Shown in pieces: positions 7,194 through 15,643 of a DNA stretch of 64,000 nt. Under the pieces are notes generated by a model. The model did not search any database and was not told the DNA's origin. It saw only the letters and a list, made by a program, of their open reading frames with translations. A program made the translations under genes and the position numbers. This stretch comes from Cellulomonas humilata (GTDB lineage: Bacteria; Actinomycetota; Actinomycetes; Actinomycetales; Cellulomonadaceae). The stretch covers positions 124,001 through 188,000 of the forward strand of contig NZ_JAUSVB010000005.1 in NCBI RefSeq assembly GCF_030814415.1. Reading direction: 5' to 3'. The stretch's first letter is position 1. Each line of letters begins with the position of its first letter.

Positions 7194-9905
7194 TCACGCG
7201 GTGATGAACAGCCCCGACGCGCCGCCGACCACCTGGCCGGACTCGTCGCGCTGGGCGACCGACACCTCCAGCTGCCGGCCGGCCTCGACGCCGGCGGGCA
7301 GCCGCGCCTCGAGCACGAGCGGCAGGAGCTGTCCGGCCGCCTTCTCGATCCGGACGACCGCGATGTCGTCGGTGATCAGGGCGAACCGCTTCCCACCGCG
7401 CACCACGACGTCGCCGCCCTTCACCGAGACGTCCCGGACCCGGCGCTTGTCGACGCAGTCGAAGCGCGATCCCTTCTCCAGGGTGAGCACGCCCTCGCAG
7501 CACCCGAACCGGGTCCGCACCCGCGTGCGGTCCAGGAACACCAGGCCGCTGCTGCACCCGTCGTGACCCCCGCCGCCGCCCCCGCCACCCGGCACGTGGG
7601 CGTCGACGTCGACCTCGGGGAAGTACACGTTGGCACCGTCGAGATCGAGCACGAGCGTCGCGGCCCTGGGCAGAGCCGTCCGGTTGATCACGAGCTCGAG
7701 GAACCGGTCGGTGTTGAGCGCGTTCCCGGCCAGGAACGGGAACGCCGCCCCGGTGTCCGCCAGCACGTTGATCAGCGACAGGTTCCGCTGCGCGAGGTTG
7801 CCGATCCGCGTGACGACGGGGTTGGAGACGAAGGCCGCCGTCGCGAACGCGTAGTCGTTGTCGGCGTTCACGGAGGTGACCACGCACGGGTGCCAGGCCT
7901 CCGAGTGCAGGACCTCCACCTGCGCGGCGGAGATCGAGAACTTGGCGATCTCCTCGCCACCGGCCGGGATGGTCGCGAAGGTGGCGGACATCGGGGTCGG
8001 GGCCAGGTGGGTGCCGTCCACGGCCGTCCAGTCCGTCGGGTAGGCGAACTGGGTGCCGACGTACGGGGTGAGCCGGGCGTCGACCGTGACGTTGCGGGCC
8101 TCGCGCGGACCGACGTTGCGCACCCGGACGTACAGGTAGTTCGTCTGGCCGATCTCCAGGTTCTGCGACTGCAGCGGGTCGCTGGGGACGAAGACGTCGT
8201 CGTCGAAGATCCGCACGACCACGTCCGCGAAGTTCCAGAAGTTGCCGCCGCTCGGCGCGGACGGCTCCGTCCCGGTGTCCCCGGGCCAGTCGCGGATCAT
8301 GAGGTCGGCGAGGTCCAGCGCCTTGCGGACGCTGATCCGGCCGTAGCCCATGTTCTGGTTCCACGTGCCGCTGTCGTAGCCGGCGGTCTCGACGTACGCC
8401 GTCGTGCCCGTCTTGTCGGCCGTGCGCTCGATGATCCGGCGCACCTCCGCGTTGGTGAGGCCCGGGTACTCGCTGAGCAGAAGCGCGGCGAGCCCCGCGA
8501 CGTGCGGGGTCGCCGCCGACGTCCCGTCGAACACCGTCACGTAGTCGCCCGCGGCGTCGCCGAAGCTGGGATAGACCACCCCGGCCCACGTCCCGCCGGA
8601 GCCGTCGACGTTGTAGCCGTCGGCGCCCTGCCGGTCCGTGGTGGGCACGAGCACGCCGGGCGCGACCACCGAGATCTCCGGGCCGAAGTTCGACCCCCAG
8701 GTCTCGCCGTCCGGGCTGGCCGGTGACTTGCGGTCGTCCACCTGGTCCGAGGCCCCGACCCCGATCACCAGAGGGTGCGTGGCCGGGTAGGTGATCGAGT
8801 TGCTGTCGTAGTTGTGCGTCGCCGCCGCCATGACGAGCCCTGCGGCGTCCGCCGCGACGATGGACGGGTCGACGATCAGCGGGTCGACGTAGTACCCCCC
8901 GAAGCTCATGCTGATGACGTCGGCGCCGTTGGTGGTCGCCCAGCTGATCCCGGCGGCGATCTCCGCGTCGCTCCACGTCACGAACGCGGCGGGGAGGATC
9001 TGCGCGGATCCCGCCACGCCGGCCACTCCCGCCGAGTTGTTGAACGTCGCGGCGACGATCCCGGCGCACGCCGTCCCGTGCGACCCCGTGGGGGAGCCGT
9101 CACCGGACATGCTCCCGAGGTTGATCCCCGTGCCCGCGAACACCAGGTCGGGATGGGTGAGGTCGCAGCCTTCGTCGAGCACACAGACGACGACCGACGC
9201 GGACCCCGTCGAGATGTCCCACCCCGCCGGAGCCTCGATCTGCACCATGTCCCACTGCTGCGCCCAGAGCGTGTCGTTCGGGATGACCGCCGCCGGGACG
9301 ACCATCGGCATCGTCTCCAGGCGCACGTCGGCCACCTGCTCCCGCTGGCCCTCCAGCAGCAGGTCCCGCAGCTGGTAGGCGTTGACCTGCGCGGGGTCGT
9401 CGATGACGAAGTAGCGCAGCCCGTTCAGGTACTTCGAGCGCTCCCGGTCCTCCGTGACCTTCAGGCCACGGGCCGCCGACGTGAGCGCGCGGACCACCGG
9501 ACCCTCGACCCCGCGCCGGAACCGCACCAGCACGACGTGCGGCAGCGGCGCCACCAGCGCGCTCCGCCCGATCGACCGCGACTGCCCGCCGCCGAGCCGG
9601 TACACCGGACCGATCCACGCGAGCACGTCGCCCAGGACCTCGCGCAGCAGCCCGATCCGCCCCTCGTCGAGCGGCTCGCGGTCGGCCGACCGGATCCAGA
9701 AACGATCGGCGGTGTGGTTGATCCGCTCGAGCTGGCGGGCATCCTGCTCGTCGCCTGCGTCCTCGAGGACGACGCGTGCCTGCTTGAGCCGCGCCGCCAG
9801 GTCGTCCTGCTTGATCGGCTCCTTGGTTGCTATCAGGAGCCGGGTGTCGTCCAGCTCCATGGGCACGCCGGTGCCGTGCACCAGCCGCCGCGGAAAGATA
9901 CTCAT
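7194..9905 (-). CDS. Large S8 family serine peptidase (subtilase) without a signal peptide
   Basis: A 903-aa predicted serine protease. The catalytic triad is intact: Asp244 in CVLDEGCDLTHPDL, His276 in GSHGTACAG and Ser463 in DGTSAATPHVAG. About 240 residues of uncharacterised alpha/beta sequence precede the protease domain. After it (from about residue 560) comes an adhesion/CARDB-like beta region (YLYVRVRNVGPREARNVTVD), then a Gly-rich linker and a small Cys-containing C-terminal domain. No signal peptide is visible, so it may stay inside the cell or leave by another route. The start at MSIFPRRLVHG is chosen because AAGGGGG precedes it; further upstream the frame looks non-coding. A strong hairpin follows the gene. 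Confidence 0.88.
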   Translation of the reverse strand: MSIFPRRLVHGTGVPMELDDTRLLIATKEPIKQDDLAARLKQARVVLEDAGDEQDARQLERINHTADRFWIRSADREPLDEGRIGLLREVLGDVLAWIGPVYRLGGGQSRSIGRSALVAPLPHVVLVRFRRGVEGPVVRALTSAARGLKVTEDRERSKYLNGLRYFVIDDPAQVNAYQLRDLLLEGQREQVADVRLETMPMVVPAAVIPNDTLWAQQWDMVQIEAPAGWDISTGSASVVVCVLDEGCDLTHPDLVFAGTGINLGSMSGDGSPTGSHGTACAGIVAATFNNSAGVAGVAGSAQILPAAFVTWSDAEIAAGISWATTNGADVISMSFGGYYVDPLIVDPSIVAADAAGLVMAAATHNYDSNSITYPATHPLVIGVGASDQVDDRKSPASPDGETWGSNFGPEISVVAPGVLVPTTDRQGADGYNVDGSGGTWAGVVYPSFGDAAGDYVTVFDGTSAATPHVAGLAALLLSEYPGLTNAEVRRIIERTADKTGTTAYVETAGYDSGTWNQNMGYGRISVRKALDLADLMIRDWPGDTGTEPSAPSGGNFWNFADVVVRIFDDDVFVPSDPLQSQNLEIGQTNYLYVRVRNVGPREARNVTVDARLTPYVGTQFAYPTDWTAVDGTHLAPTPMSATFATIPAGGEEIAKFSISAAQVEVLHSEAWHPCVVTSVNADNDYAFATAAFVSNPVVTRIGNLAQRNLSLINVLADTGAAFPFLAGNALNTDRFLELVINRTALPRAATLVLDLDGANVYFPEVDVDAHVPGGGGGGGGHDGCSSGLVFLDRTRVRTRFGCCEGVLTLEKGSRFDCVDKRRVRDVSVKGGDVVVRGGKRFALITDDIAVVRIEKAAGQLLPLVLEARLPAGVEAGRQLEVSVAQRDESGQVVGGASGLFITA

Positions 9906-9982
9906 GGTTCCCCCTTGTGCCTGTCGCAGGCGGGGTCCTCGCCGTCGAGGACGCCCCCTCCGCCCAAAACAGGACAAAGGGG

Positions 9983-10011
9983 ACAATCCGCCATTCACTC
10001 TTTCGAGTCAA
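9983..10011 (-). promoter_or_regulatory. Candidate promoter of the subtilase gene
   Basis: On the minus strand TTGACT and GATTGT are separated by exactly 17 bases, about 80 bases before the subtilase ATG. The -35 is good, the -10 is imperfect. The surrounding region is noticeably less GC-rich than its neighbours. Confidence 0.4.
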
Positions 10012-10059
10012 CGCTCCACGGTCCATTTCACCCCGGGACTGCAGCGCGAGGGCGGAGGG

Positions 10060-10659
10060 CTAGGTGGCGGATCGCTTGTTCTGTGGCGGGTGCGGGGTCG
10101 TGCCCTGAGCGAGGGCGTCGGTGAGCTGCTCGATGCGGCGGGCGCGGGTCTCCGGGCGCACCGCGGTCTGGATGCGTGCCAGGAAGGCGAACCGGTTGCG
10201 GCCGTCCAGCGCGGCGAAGACGTCCGTGAGGTTGCGCACGGCCAGGGCCGCGGCGAGGTCGTCAGGCACCACCGCCGTGGCCGGGCTGTCGTAGGCGGCG
10301 GCCCAGCGGCCGTCCGCCTTCGCCCTCTCCACCTCGGCCAGGCCGGCCGGGCGCATCCGCGCTTCCGCGGTGAGTCGCTCGATGCGCTCGCGGTTGATCT
10401 TCGACCAGACGCTCGTCGCGCGCCGCGGAGTGAACCGCTGCACGTACCACTCGTCGTCGAGCCGCCGGGCGATGCCGTCGATCCAGCCGAAGCAGAGCGC
10501 CACGTCGACGGCGTGGGTCCAGTCGATCGACGTGACGCCGGTGCCCTTCTTGGCCATCCGCACCCAGACGTGCGACGCGCTCGCGGCGTTCTCGACGAGC
10601 CACGCCTCGAACGCCGCCTCGTCCTCGAAGAACACCGACTCGGTGTGGTCCATCGACAT
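10060..10659 (-). CDS. YdeI/OmpD-associated family protein
   Basis: A 199-aa cytoplasmic protein of the YdeI/OmpD-associated (bacteriocin-protection) family. Diagnostic stretches are HVWVRMAKKGTGVTSIDW, ALCFGWIDGIARRLD and YVQRFTPRRATSVWSKINRE, followed by the C-terminal helical part with VPDDLAAAL and RIEQLTDALAQG. The family is widespread, but its biochemical role is unclear. It stands alone between the subtilase and the tRNA gene. Two in-frame ATG codons lie at the start; the outer one is chosen because TAGGCT sits exactly six bases before it, which would make the mRNA leaderless. No good ribosome site is visible for either. Confidence 0.82.
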   Translation of the reverse strand: MSMDHTESVFFEDEAAFEAWLVENAASASHVWVRMAKKGTGVTSIDWTHAVDVALCFGWIDGIARRLDDEWYVQRFTPRRATSVWSKINRERIERLTAEARMRPAGLAEVERAKADGRWAAAYDSPATAVVPDDLAAALAVRNLTDVFAALDGRNRFAFLARIQTAVRPETRARRIEQLTDALAQGTTPHPPQNKRSAT

Positions 10660-10665
10660 GGCGGC

Positions 10666-10671
10666 AGCCTA
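10666..10671 (-). promoter_or_regulatory. Candidate -10 (TAGGCT) for leaderless YdeI-like mRNA
   Basis: TAGGCT on the minus strand, six bases before the first ATG of the YdeI-like gene. No convincing -35 was found. Confidence 0.4.
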
Positions 10672-10790
10672 GGACTCGGTGCGTGACGGCTCCGGACGCT
10701 CGACGACGACATCCTGGACCTCGTGGGCCCGCCCGGGTCGATGGGCCGGGCCGCCTGCACGTGGACAACGTCCAGCACGAGGCGGGTCGG

Positions 10791-10863
10791 TGGGCCCCGT
10801 GGGGATCGAACCCACAACCCGCGGATTAAAAGTCCGCTGCTCTGCCAATTGAGCTAGAGGCCC
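10791..10863 (-). tRNA. tRNA-Lys (anticodon UUU)
   Basis: A 73-base minus-strand cloverleaf. The acceptor stem GGGCCTC pairs with GGGGCCC (one T-G pair). The anticodon stem GCGGA/TCCGC holds the loop CTTTTAA, giving anticodon TTT, and the T arm is GTGGG-TTCGATC-CCCAC. The discriminator base is A and the 3' CCA is not encoded. No integrase or direct-repeat attachment site is visible next to it. Confidence 0.95.
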
Positions 10864-11008
10864 GGGGGATGCGGTGTGGTCCGGGAACCCTGGGGCAACT
10901 CCCGTGTAGCTCGATGCGCACTCTCCGTGACTGGATCCCATCATGAAATCCACCCCGGAGGCGACGCCGGCACGTCGTGCGCGTCGTCCCGGGCGGTTCG
11001 CTCGCCGC

Positions 11009-12580
11009 TCACCAGTCGGAGCACGCCTGGTTGCCGGCGCGGTCAGTCGCGCACACCTGCCCCGCTCGGGCGTCGTCCGGGACGTCGGCTCGGAACAGGT
11101 TCTCCCCGTACCAGGTCATGGGCAGCTCGTCGCCGGTCCACCGAGCCGTGATCGAACGCCAGTCGTGAGGCCGGTTGGGAGTGCGACTGTCGTGCACGCG
11201 GGCGACGACGACCCCGTCGACGATCTGCGGTCGCACCACCGGCGGAGCGGTGTCCGGCTCCAGGACGTCCGTGGCACGGTAGACGTGCTCGGCCCAGTGA
11301 CCGGGCACCTCGCCCTGGGCCTCGACGAGGTCGGGGCGGTCGTCTCCGTCGAGGTCGGCGAGTGCCAGTCCCAACGTGCCCTGTGATGGTGCGGCGTCGA
11401 CGACGTCCGGGGCGAGCGTCAGCAGACCCGTGCCGTCGTTGATCTGGACTCGCTCCGGGCCGTCCAGGGACCCGATCAGGAAGTCGGCGTCGCCGTCGGA
11501 CTCGACGTCCAGGCCGACGACGACGGCGTCGTCGTAGCCCGGGTTGGCCTCGGTCGGCCACCAGTCGGCGGTCGCGTCGACGAACCGTCCGCCGTCGTTG
11601 CGGAACACGTGCTCGGCGGGCCCGGCGTCGCTCTTCGCGCCGTCGTTGATCGTGACCAGGTCGAGGTAGCCGTCGGCGTCGAGGTCGATCGGCGCGAACT
11701 CGTAGTTGTTGCTGAAGGCGGGCATCCGCCCTGAGGTGACGTCGTCGAACCTGCCCGCGCCGTCGTTGACGTAGAGCAGGCTGCTCGGGCAGAGCTTGCA
11801 CGACACCGCGAGGTCCAGGTCCCAGTCGTTGTCCACGTCGACGGCCTCCAGGTCCCAGCTGAACCGCACGAGCGTCTGGGGCATCCGATCCGCCGTCGCG
11901 TCGGTGAAGTGGGCCGCGCCGTCGTTCAGCCACAGCACCACCCGGCCGCCCGGCCCTCTCGGAGACCCGTCTCCCCAGTCCGCGATGACGATGTCCAGGT
12001 CGCTGTCGGCGTCGACATCGCCCAGCTCGAGGTCACCCGCGCTCAGCCCGGCGGCCGGCAGGTGCGTGGCCGTGGAGTCGACCCAGCCCCCGGACCCGTC
12101 AGCGAGGAGGAGACGGCTCTGCGTGTCGTAGGTCGTCCCCATGACGATGTCGGGACCGCCGTCCGCATCCAGGTCGGCGACCTTGATCACACGGGTCAAG
12201 GCCGGTGTCTCGCCCAAGACGTCCTGGGTGGCGTCCTCGAAGGTGCCGTCGCCACGATTGAGGAACACGCGGCTCACGGCCGGCTCTCCCGGCGTGGTGT
12301 AGTCGCCCCCGTTCGCGAACAACAGGTCGACGTCCCCGTCCAGGTCGAGGTCCGCGAGCTCGACCCCGTTCGTGTAGTCCGCCGTGGGACCGATGGCCTC
12401 GTCGGTCGCGTCGAGCCATGCTCCCGTGAGCGTCGCGGACGTGCTCACAGCGACGCCCTCGTCGTCGGACGCAGTCGTGGCCGCGCTCGGCGCTGCATCA
12501 CCGCCCGCCGGACAAGCGGACAGCGAGAGGACGACGGCGATCGCCCCGGCCGCTCGCACGCTGCGGGTCCAGGAACCCAT
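11009..12580 (-). CDS. FG-GAP/VCBS-repeat lipoprotein
   Basis: A 523-aa predicted lipoprotein. The signal peptide ends in the lipobox LSAC (Cys at about residue 23), followed by an Ala/Thr-rich tether. The rest is a repeated FG-GAP/VCBS fold, an integrin-like beta-propeller, with many calcium-loop motifs such as DLDLDGDVDLLF, DLDADGGPDIVMG and DVDADSDLDIVIAD. The last ~100 residues (from about EPDTAPPVVRPQIVDG) form a separate C-terminal domain with two Cys. It probably acts on the outer face of the membrane in binding, but the ligand is unknown. The ATG has a strong GGAGGGGA upstream. It is co-directional with the binding protein gene upstream, with a 130-base gap. Confidence 0.85.
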   Translation of the reverse strand: MGSWTRSVRAAGAIAVVLSLSACPAGGDAAPSAATTASDDEGVAVSTSATLTGAWLDATDEAIGPTADYTNGVELADLDLDGDVDLLFANGGDYTTPGEPAVSRVFLNRGDGTFEDATQDVLGETPALTRVIKVADLDADGGPDIVMGTTYDTQSRLLLADGSGGWVDSTATHLPAAGLSAGDLELGDVDADSDLDIVIADWGDGSPRGPGGRVVLWLNDGAAHFTDATADRMPQTLVRFSWDLEAVDVDNDWDLDLAVSCKLCPSSLLYVNDGAGRFDDVTSGRMPAFSNNYEFAPIDLDADGYLDLVTINDGAKSDAGPAEHVFRNDGGRFVDATADWWPTEANPGYDDAVVVGLDVESDGDADFLIGSLDGPERVQINDGTGLLTLAPDVVDAAPSQGTLGLALADLDGDDRPDLVEAQGEVPGHWAEHVYRATDVLEPDTAPPVVRPQIVDGVVVARVHDSRTPNRPHDWRSITARWTGDELPMTWYGENLFRADVPDDARAGQVCATDRAGNQACSDW

Positions 12581-12710
12581 GGGATCTCCCCTCCGCGCCT
12601 GACTGAGCCTCCCAGACGGAGCTGCGGCCTACGAGTGGGTCGTCAGGGTGGTGCGGACCACGCGGCCAGGTGACTGTCCCTGTCACCGGCGATGTGCGCC
12701 GGCTCTGACG

Positions 12711-13631
12711 TCAGGGGGCCGAGGGGTTGAGCTCGGCCGTGGTGACCTGACTGGCGCTCACCAACCAGCTGGTGAGGATCCTGCCGTACGCGCCGCTGTC
12801 GATGAGCTCCTGCACGGCCTTCTGGATCGCGGTCGTCAGCGCGTGGTCGTCCTTCGAGACGACGATGCCTTGCGGGGCGGTGGCGAACGCCTCGCCGAGC
12901 ACCTCGAGCTGGCGCGACATGAGGACGGCGTAGGTGATGATCGGAGAGTCCGCGTACGTCACGTCGGCCTTGCCATCGACCAGAGCGTCGTTCGCCTCAG
13001 TCTGCGTGTCGAACGAGAGCCGCCTGATCGACTCCTTGCCGGCGCTCTCGCACTCCTCCGTGAGTGTGCCGAGCTCCTCCTCCTGGATCGTGCCGGCCTG
13101 GACGGCAACGGTCACGCCGCACAGGTCGTCGCGGGAGATCCCCTCAGGGTTTCCCTTCCTGACGGCGAAGGCCTCGCCGGCCTCGAGGTACTGGACCATG
13201 TTCACCTGCGACATACGCTCGGCATTGATGGTGAACGACGAGATGCCGACGTCATACGTGGACCCGACCTCCGGGATGATGCTGGAGAAGTCGGCCGTCC
13301 GGACGTCTGCCTCCAGCCCGAGCACGACGGCGATGGCCTTCGCGAGGTCGACGTCGTAGCCGACGGGCGTGACGCCATCGACGTCCATGTACTCGGCCGG
13401 AGCGTACGTGGTGTCCGACCCGACGACGAGCGTGCCTCTGTCGGCGATCTCGCGGGGCACCAGGTCCGCGATGCTGTCGACCTTCACGATGGCGCTCGCG
13501 CCGAGCGGGCTGCCCTCGTCCGGCAGCACGGCGGTGTTCGAGCTTCCGCCATCACCGCCGCACGCGGTGAGGAGCAGGGCGGACACGGCCGCGAGGGCTG
13601 CGGTCACAAGGACGAGGCGAGGACTACGCAC
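12711..13631 (-). CDS. Amino-acid ABC transporter substrate-binding lipoprotein (SBP_bac_3)
   Basis: A 306-aa solute-binding lipoprotein of the family-3 (amino acid) type. The signal peptide ends in LLTAC with the lipidated Cys near residue 24. The mature part has the typical opening DRGTLVVGSDTTYAPAEYMD, then GYDVDLAKAIAVVLGLEADV and ADVTYADSPIITYAVL. Such proteins deliver polar or basic amino acids to an ABC permease. No permease or ATPase gene is adjacent, so it is an orphan here. The start is GTG with GAGAGG upstream. Two small inverted repeats just past the stop (GGTGAC/GTCACC, then CCGGC/GCCGG) may form a weak terminator. Confidence 0.87.
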   Translation of the reverse strand: MRSPRLVLVTAALAAVSALLLTACGGDGGSSNTAVLPDEGSPLGASAIVKVDSIADLVPREIADRGTLVVGSDTTYAPAEYMDVDGVTPVGYDVDLAKAIAVVLGLEADVRTADFSSIIPEVGSTYDVGISSFTINAERMSQVNMVQYLEAGEAFAVRKGNPEGISRDDLCGVTVAVQAGTIQEEELGTLTEECESAGKESIRRLSFDTQTEANDALVDGKADVTYADSPIITYAVLMSRQLEVLGEAFATAPQGIVVSKDDHALTTAIQKAVQELIDSGAYGRILTSWLVSASQVTTAELNPSAP

Positions 13632-13950
13632 GGGGGACCTCTCGCGGCGCCAGGGTGGGGCGCCGTCTGGTTCTCGGCTGGAGCCGCGTGCGCAGCACCG
13701 ATCAGGTGCCGCGCACGCGGGAGAGCAATCGCGCGATCGTACGGTGCGGAGCCGTTATCACATAATCAGACAATTCGGCAAGCGGATCGTCGTTCTCGCG
13801 CCGGTGGGCGCAGTGGTCGACCCCTGCGCAACACCTCACCTGCGCGGAGCGCCCTGGTGAACCCCCGAGAAAGAACAGCACCGAGGACTGCTCCCTCCCG
13901 ACCTGAGCGCGTCCGGTCGGCGCCTGTCCTCAGCGACAGGTCCGACGCCG
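13632..13950. other. 319-base intergenic region, no gene seen
   Basis: It lies between the orphan binding protein and the LuxR-type gene, which run in the same direction. A less GC-rich patch (about 13750-13790, with TATCACATAATCAGACAATT) could hold the binding protein promoter on the minus strand. No open frame with gene-like composition and no strong hairpin was found. Confidence 0.5.
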
Positions 13951-14733
13951 TCACCGCGCCCGTGGACGAAGTGCGGTCGGCGCGTGGGGCAGCGCGATGG
14001 ACGCGGCGGTGGCGGCGCTGTGCACCCCCATCCGCTCGCGCACGTGCTCCAGGTGCTTGCGCACCGTCGAGACCGCGACGAACAGGCGCGCGGCGATCTC
14101 GGCGTGGCTGAGCCCTGAACCGACCAGGGCGAGCACCTCCCACTCGCGGTTCGTCAGCTCGGGGACACCGGCCCGCCGGCGTTCGGCGTCGAGCCAGATC
14201 TCCTGCACGTGCGGTCGCAGCAAAGTGACAACCTGACGATCCCGCTCGTCGAAGCCGGGCCACTCGCGCTTCGCGAAGAGGATCCTGCGAACGACGCCCG
14301 CCGGAGCAGGCAAGGACAGCACCATGTGCGTCTGGACGTCGAGGCCGAACTTGAGCCGCCGGGTGGCGTTCGCTGCCATGGTGGGGATGAAGTCGGTCGT
14401 CATCACCACGCTGGTCAGGTCACCAGTGCGCTGGGGGTAGCTGCACAGCGGATCGGCCCACCACTCGCTGAACCAAGCGTCGGGCACGTCGAAGCCTGTC
14501 TCGTCCGAGTACCAGCGCTCGCCCGCGTCGAAGACCACCTGCTCGCGATCCACGTGGAGATGCTCGGGCGCGTAGCACGTGTAGGTGAGGAGAGTGTCGC
14601 GGCCCAGCAGGTTCACCAGCCCGTCGAGCAGTGCCCACGGAAGCTCGGGCCCGGGGTCGTCGTGGTACGCGTCCGAGATGATCCGGACGAGAGCGTCGCC
14701 GTCTCCCGCGTGCAGCTGGCCGATGGGATCCAT
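13951..14733 (-). CDS. LuxR-type helix-turn-helix transcriptional regulator
   Basis: A 260-aa cytoplasmic DNA-binding protein. The C-terminal LuxR/GerE domain (about residues 190-250) is clear: LTNREWEVLALVGSGLSHAEIAARLFVAVSTVRKHLEHVRERMG. The N-terminal ~185 residues, Trp-rich around WFSEWWADPLCSYP, look like a ligand-sensing domain but match no family I can name. There is no phosphoacceptor receiver domain, so it is not a classical response regulator. The ATG has a strong GGAGGGGG upstream. It is divergent from a small secreted-protein gene and upstream of the orphan binding protein, either of which could be its target. Confidence 0.85.
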   Translation of the reverse strand: MDPIGQLHAGDGDALVRIISDAYHDDPGPELPWALLDGLVNLLGRDTLLTYTCYAPEHLHVDREQVVFDAGERWYSDETGFDVPDAWFSEWWADPLCSYPQRTGDLTSVVMTTDFIPTMAANATRRLKFGLDVQTHMVLSLPAPAGVVRRILFAKREWPGFDERDRQVVTLLRPHVQEIWLDAERRRAGVPELTNREWEVLALVGSGLSHAEIAARLFVAVSTVRKHLEHVRERMGVHSAATAASIALPHAPTALRPRAR

Positions 14734-14898
14734 CGTTGCCCCCTCCGCTCAGGTTCCCTCTCCCTCCGTCGACGGTAGACCCAGGCCCCTGCGGCAGTAA
14801 TACGCCCGGATGCGAATGTCCGCGACGAGCCGGCGTGGGAAGGGTGGTCGTCGGCGGGACCGGAGAACCGATCCCGAGGACACCAGGAGGCGACGACG

Positions 14899-15120
14899 AT
14901 GAGGACATTGGAGCGGGCGACGGCAGGAGCAGTGGTGGTGCTCGCGTGCATCACGTTCGGCGGATCGGGTGCGTACAGCGCCGACCAGTCGAGTCAGGCG
15001 GCGACGGCGGGCCTGGCGTCCGGGCAACCCGCCACCTGCGCGGAGGCCGGCACCGGCGCGGTCGTCCCGATCGCGCCCCGGCCCGCGCAGCACGTGCCGG
15101 GCGCGATGCACGCCGTGTGA
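14899..15120 (+). CDS. Small predicted secreted protein, unknown function
   Basis: A 73-aa protein with a plausible signal peptide (MRTLERATAGAVVVLACITF) and a likely cleavage after GAYSA. The mature part would be only about 45 residues, Ala/Pro-rich, with a single Cys (PATCAEAG). The start is supported by AGGAGG seven bases before the ATG. It is divergent from the LuxR-type gene. I recognise no family. Because it is short and simple in composition the call rests mainly on the ribosome site and signal peptide. Confidence 0.5.
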   Translation: MRTLERATAGAVVVLACITFGGSGAYSADQSSQAATAGLASGQPATCAEAGTGAVVPIAPRPAQHVPGAMHAV

Positions 15121-15643
15121 CGGTCTTTCCGCAGGAAGTGGCGGTCATGGAAGCCGCCGGAGGGACCCTCCGGGCGCGACGGCGACTCGCACCACGCACC
15201 AGAGAGGTCGTGCCAGGGCGCGGTGATGGGGCGGGGTGGCACCGTCGAAGCGTCCAGCAGTAGCCGGTCGCCGCGGCGTCGGCACCGCGAAAGAGCGTCT
15301 CCGTGCAGCGGGAGCGTCTGCCTTGATTTGTCGGAATCCCAGACGAGGGCGATTGCAGAATTGCGATTCCCGCAGTTCTTGGAGCGGGATTCTGGCAGCC
15401 GTTGTTGCTTTTTGATCGCCTCCGAGGGTCTGTCACTATCGCCCGCAGCTGAGGCCCCGGAGTGCCCTTCTCCCCTGGTCATAGCAGCCTCGTCCGTGCT
15501 GGGCGGCGTTCCCGGATTGCAATTTGGCATCGTTACCGGAACGGGATCCTCGTTACTGGAACGGGACAGTTGCGTAACCGTCCCGTGCTGGCCGTGGCCC
15601 TTGCCGACCGCGACGCTTCAGTCCTCGAACAATGGAGGCAACG
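15121..15643. other. 523-base intergenic region, lower GC, upstream of VWA lipoprotein
   Basis: No convincing gene. The middle (about 15300-15430) is clearly less GC-rich than the surroundings and contains a short hairpin TCCCGC/GCGGGA. The end carries a tandem repeat with GGAAC boxes, listed separately. A 7-base hairpin (CCGGAGG, loop GAC, CCTCCGG) at 15157-15173 could end transcription of the small upstream gene. Confidence 0.5.
15531..15583 (+). promoter_or_regulatory. Tandem GGAAC repeat, possible ECF-type promoter/operator
   Basis: CGTTACCGGAACGGGA (15531-15546) recurs as CGTTACTGGAACGGGA (15551-15566), exactly 20 bases apart. The second GGAAC is followed 17 bases later by GTCC. This resembles the GGAAC...GTC layout of ECF-sigma promoters. 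The start of the VWA lipoprotein gene is about 60 bases downstream. Confidence 0.4.

Noticed and set aside
6561-8726. Long plus-strand frame opposite the subtilase gene
   Set aside because: Low-complexity composition and no motifs, against an intact Asp-His-Ser protease on the minus strand.
10791-10863. tRNA-Lys as integration site of a mobile element
   Set aside because: No integrase, direct repeat of the tRNA 3' end or shift in gene content on either side.
15121-15643. AT-richer 0.5 kb as a foreign insertion
   Set aside because: No coding frame, inverted terminal repeats or duplicated target; better explained as a long regulatory region.
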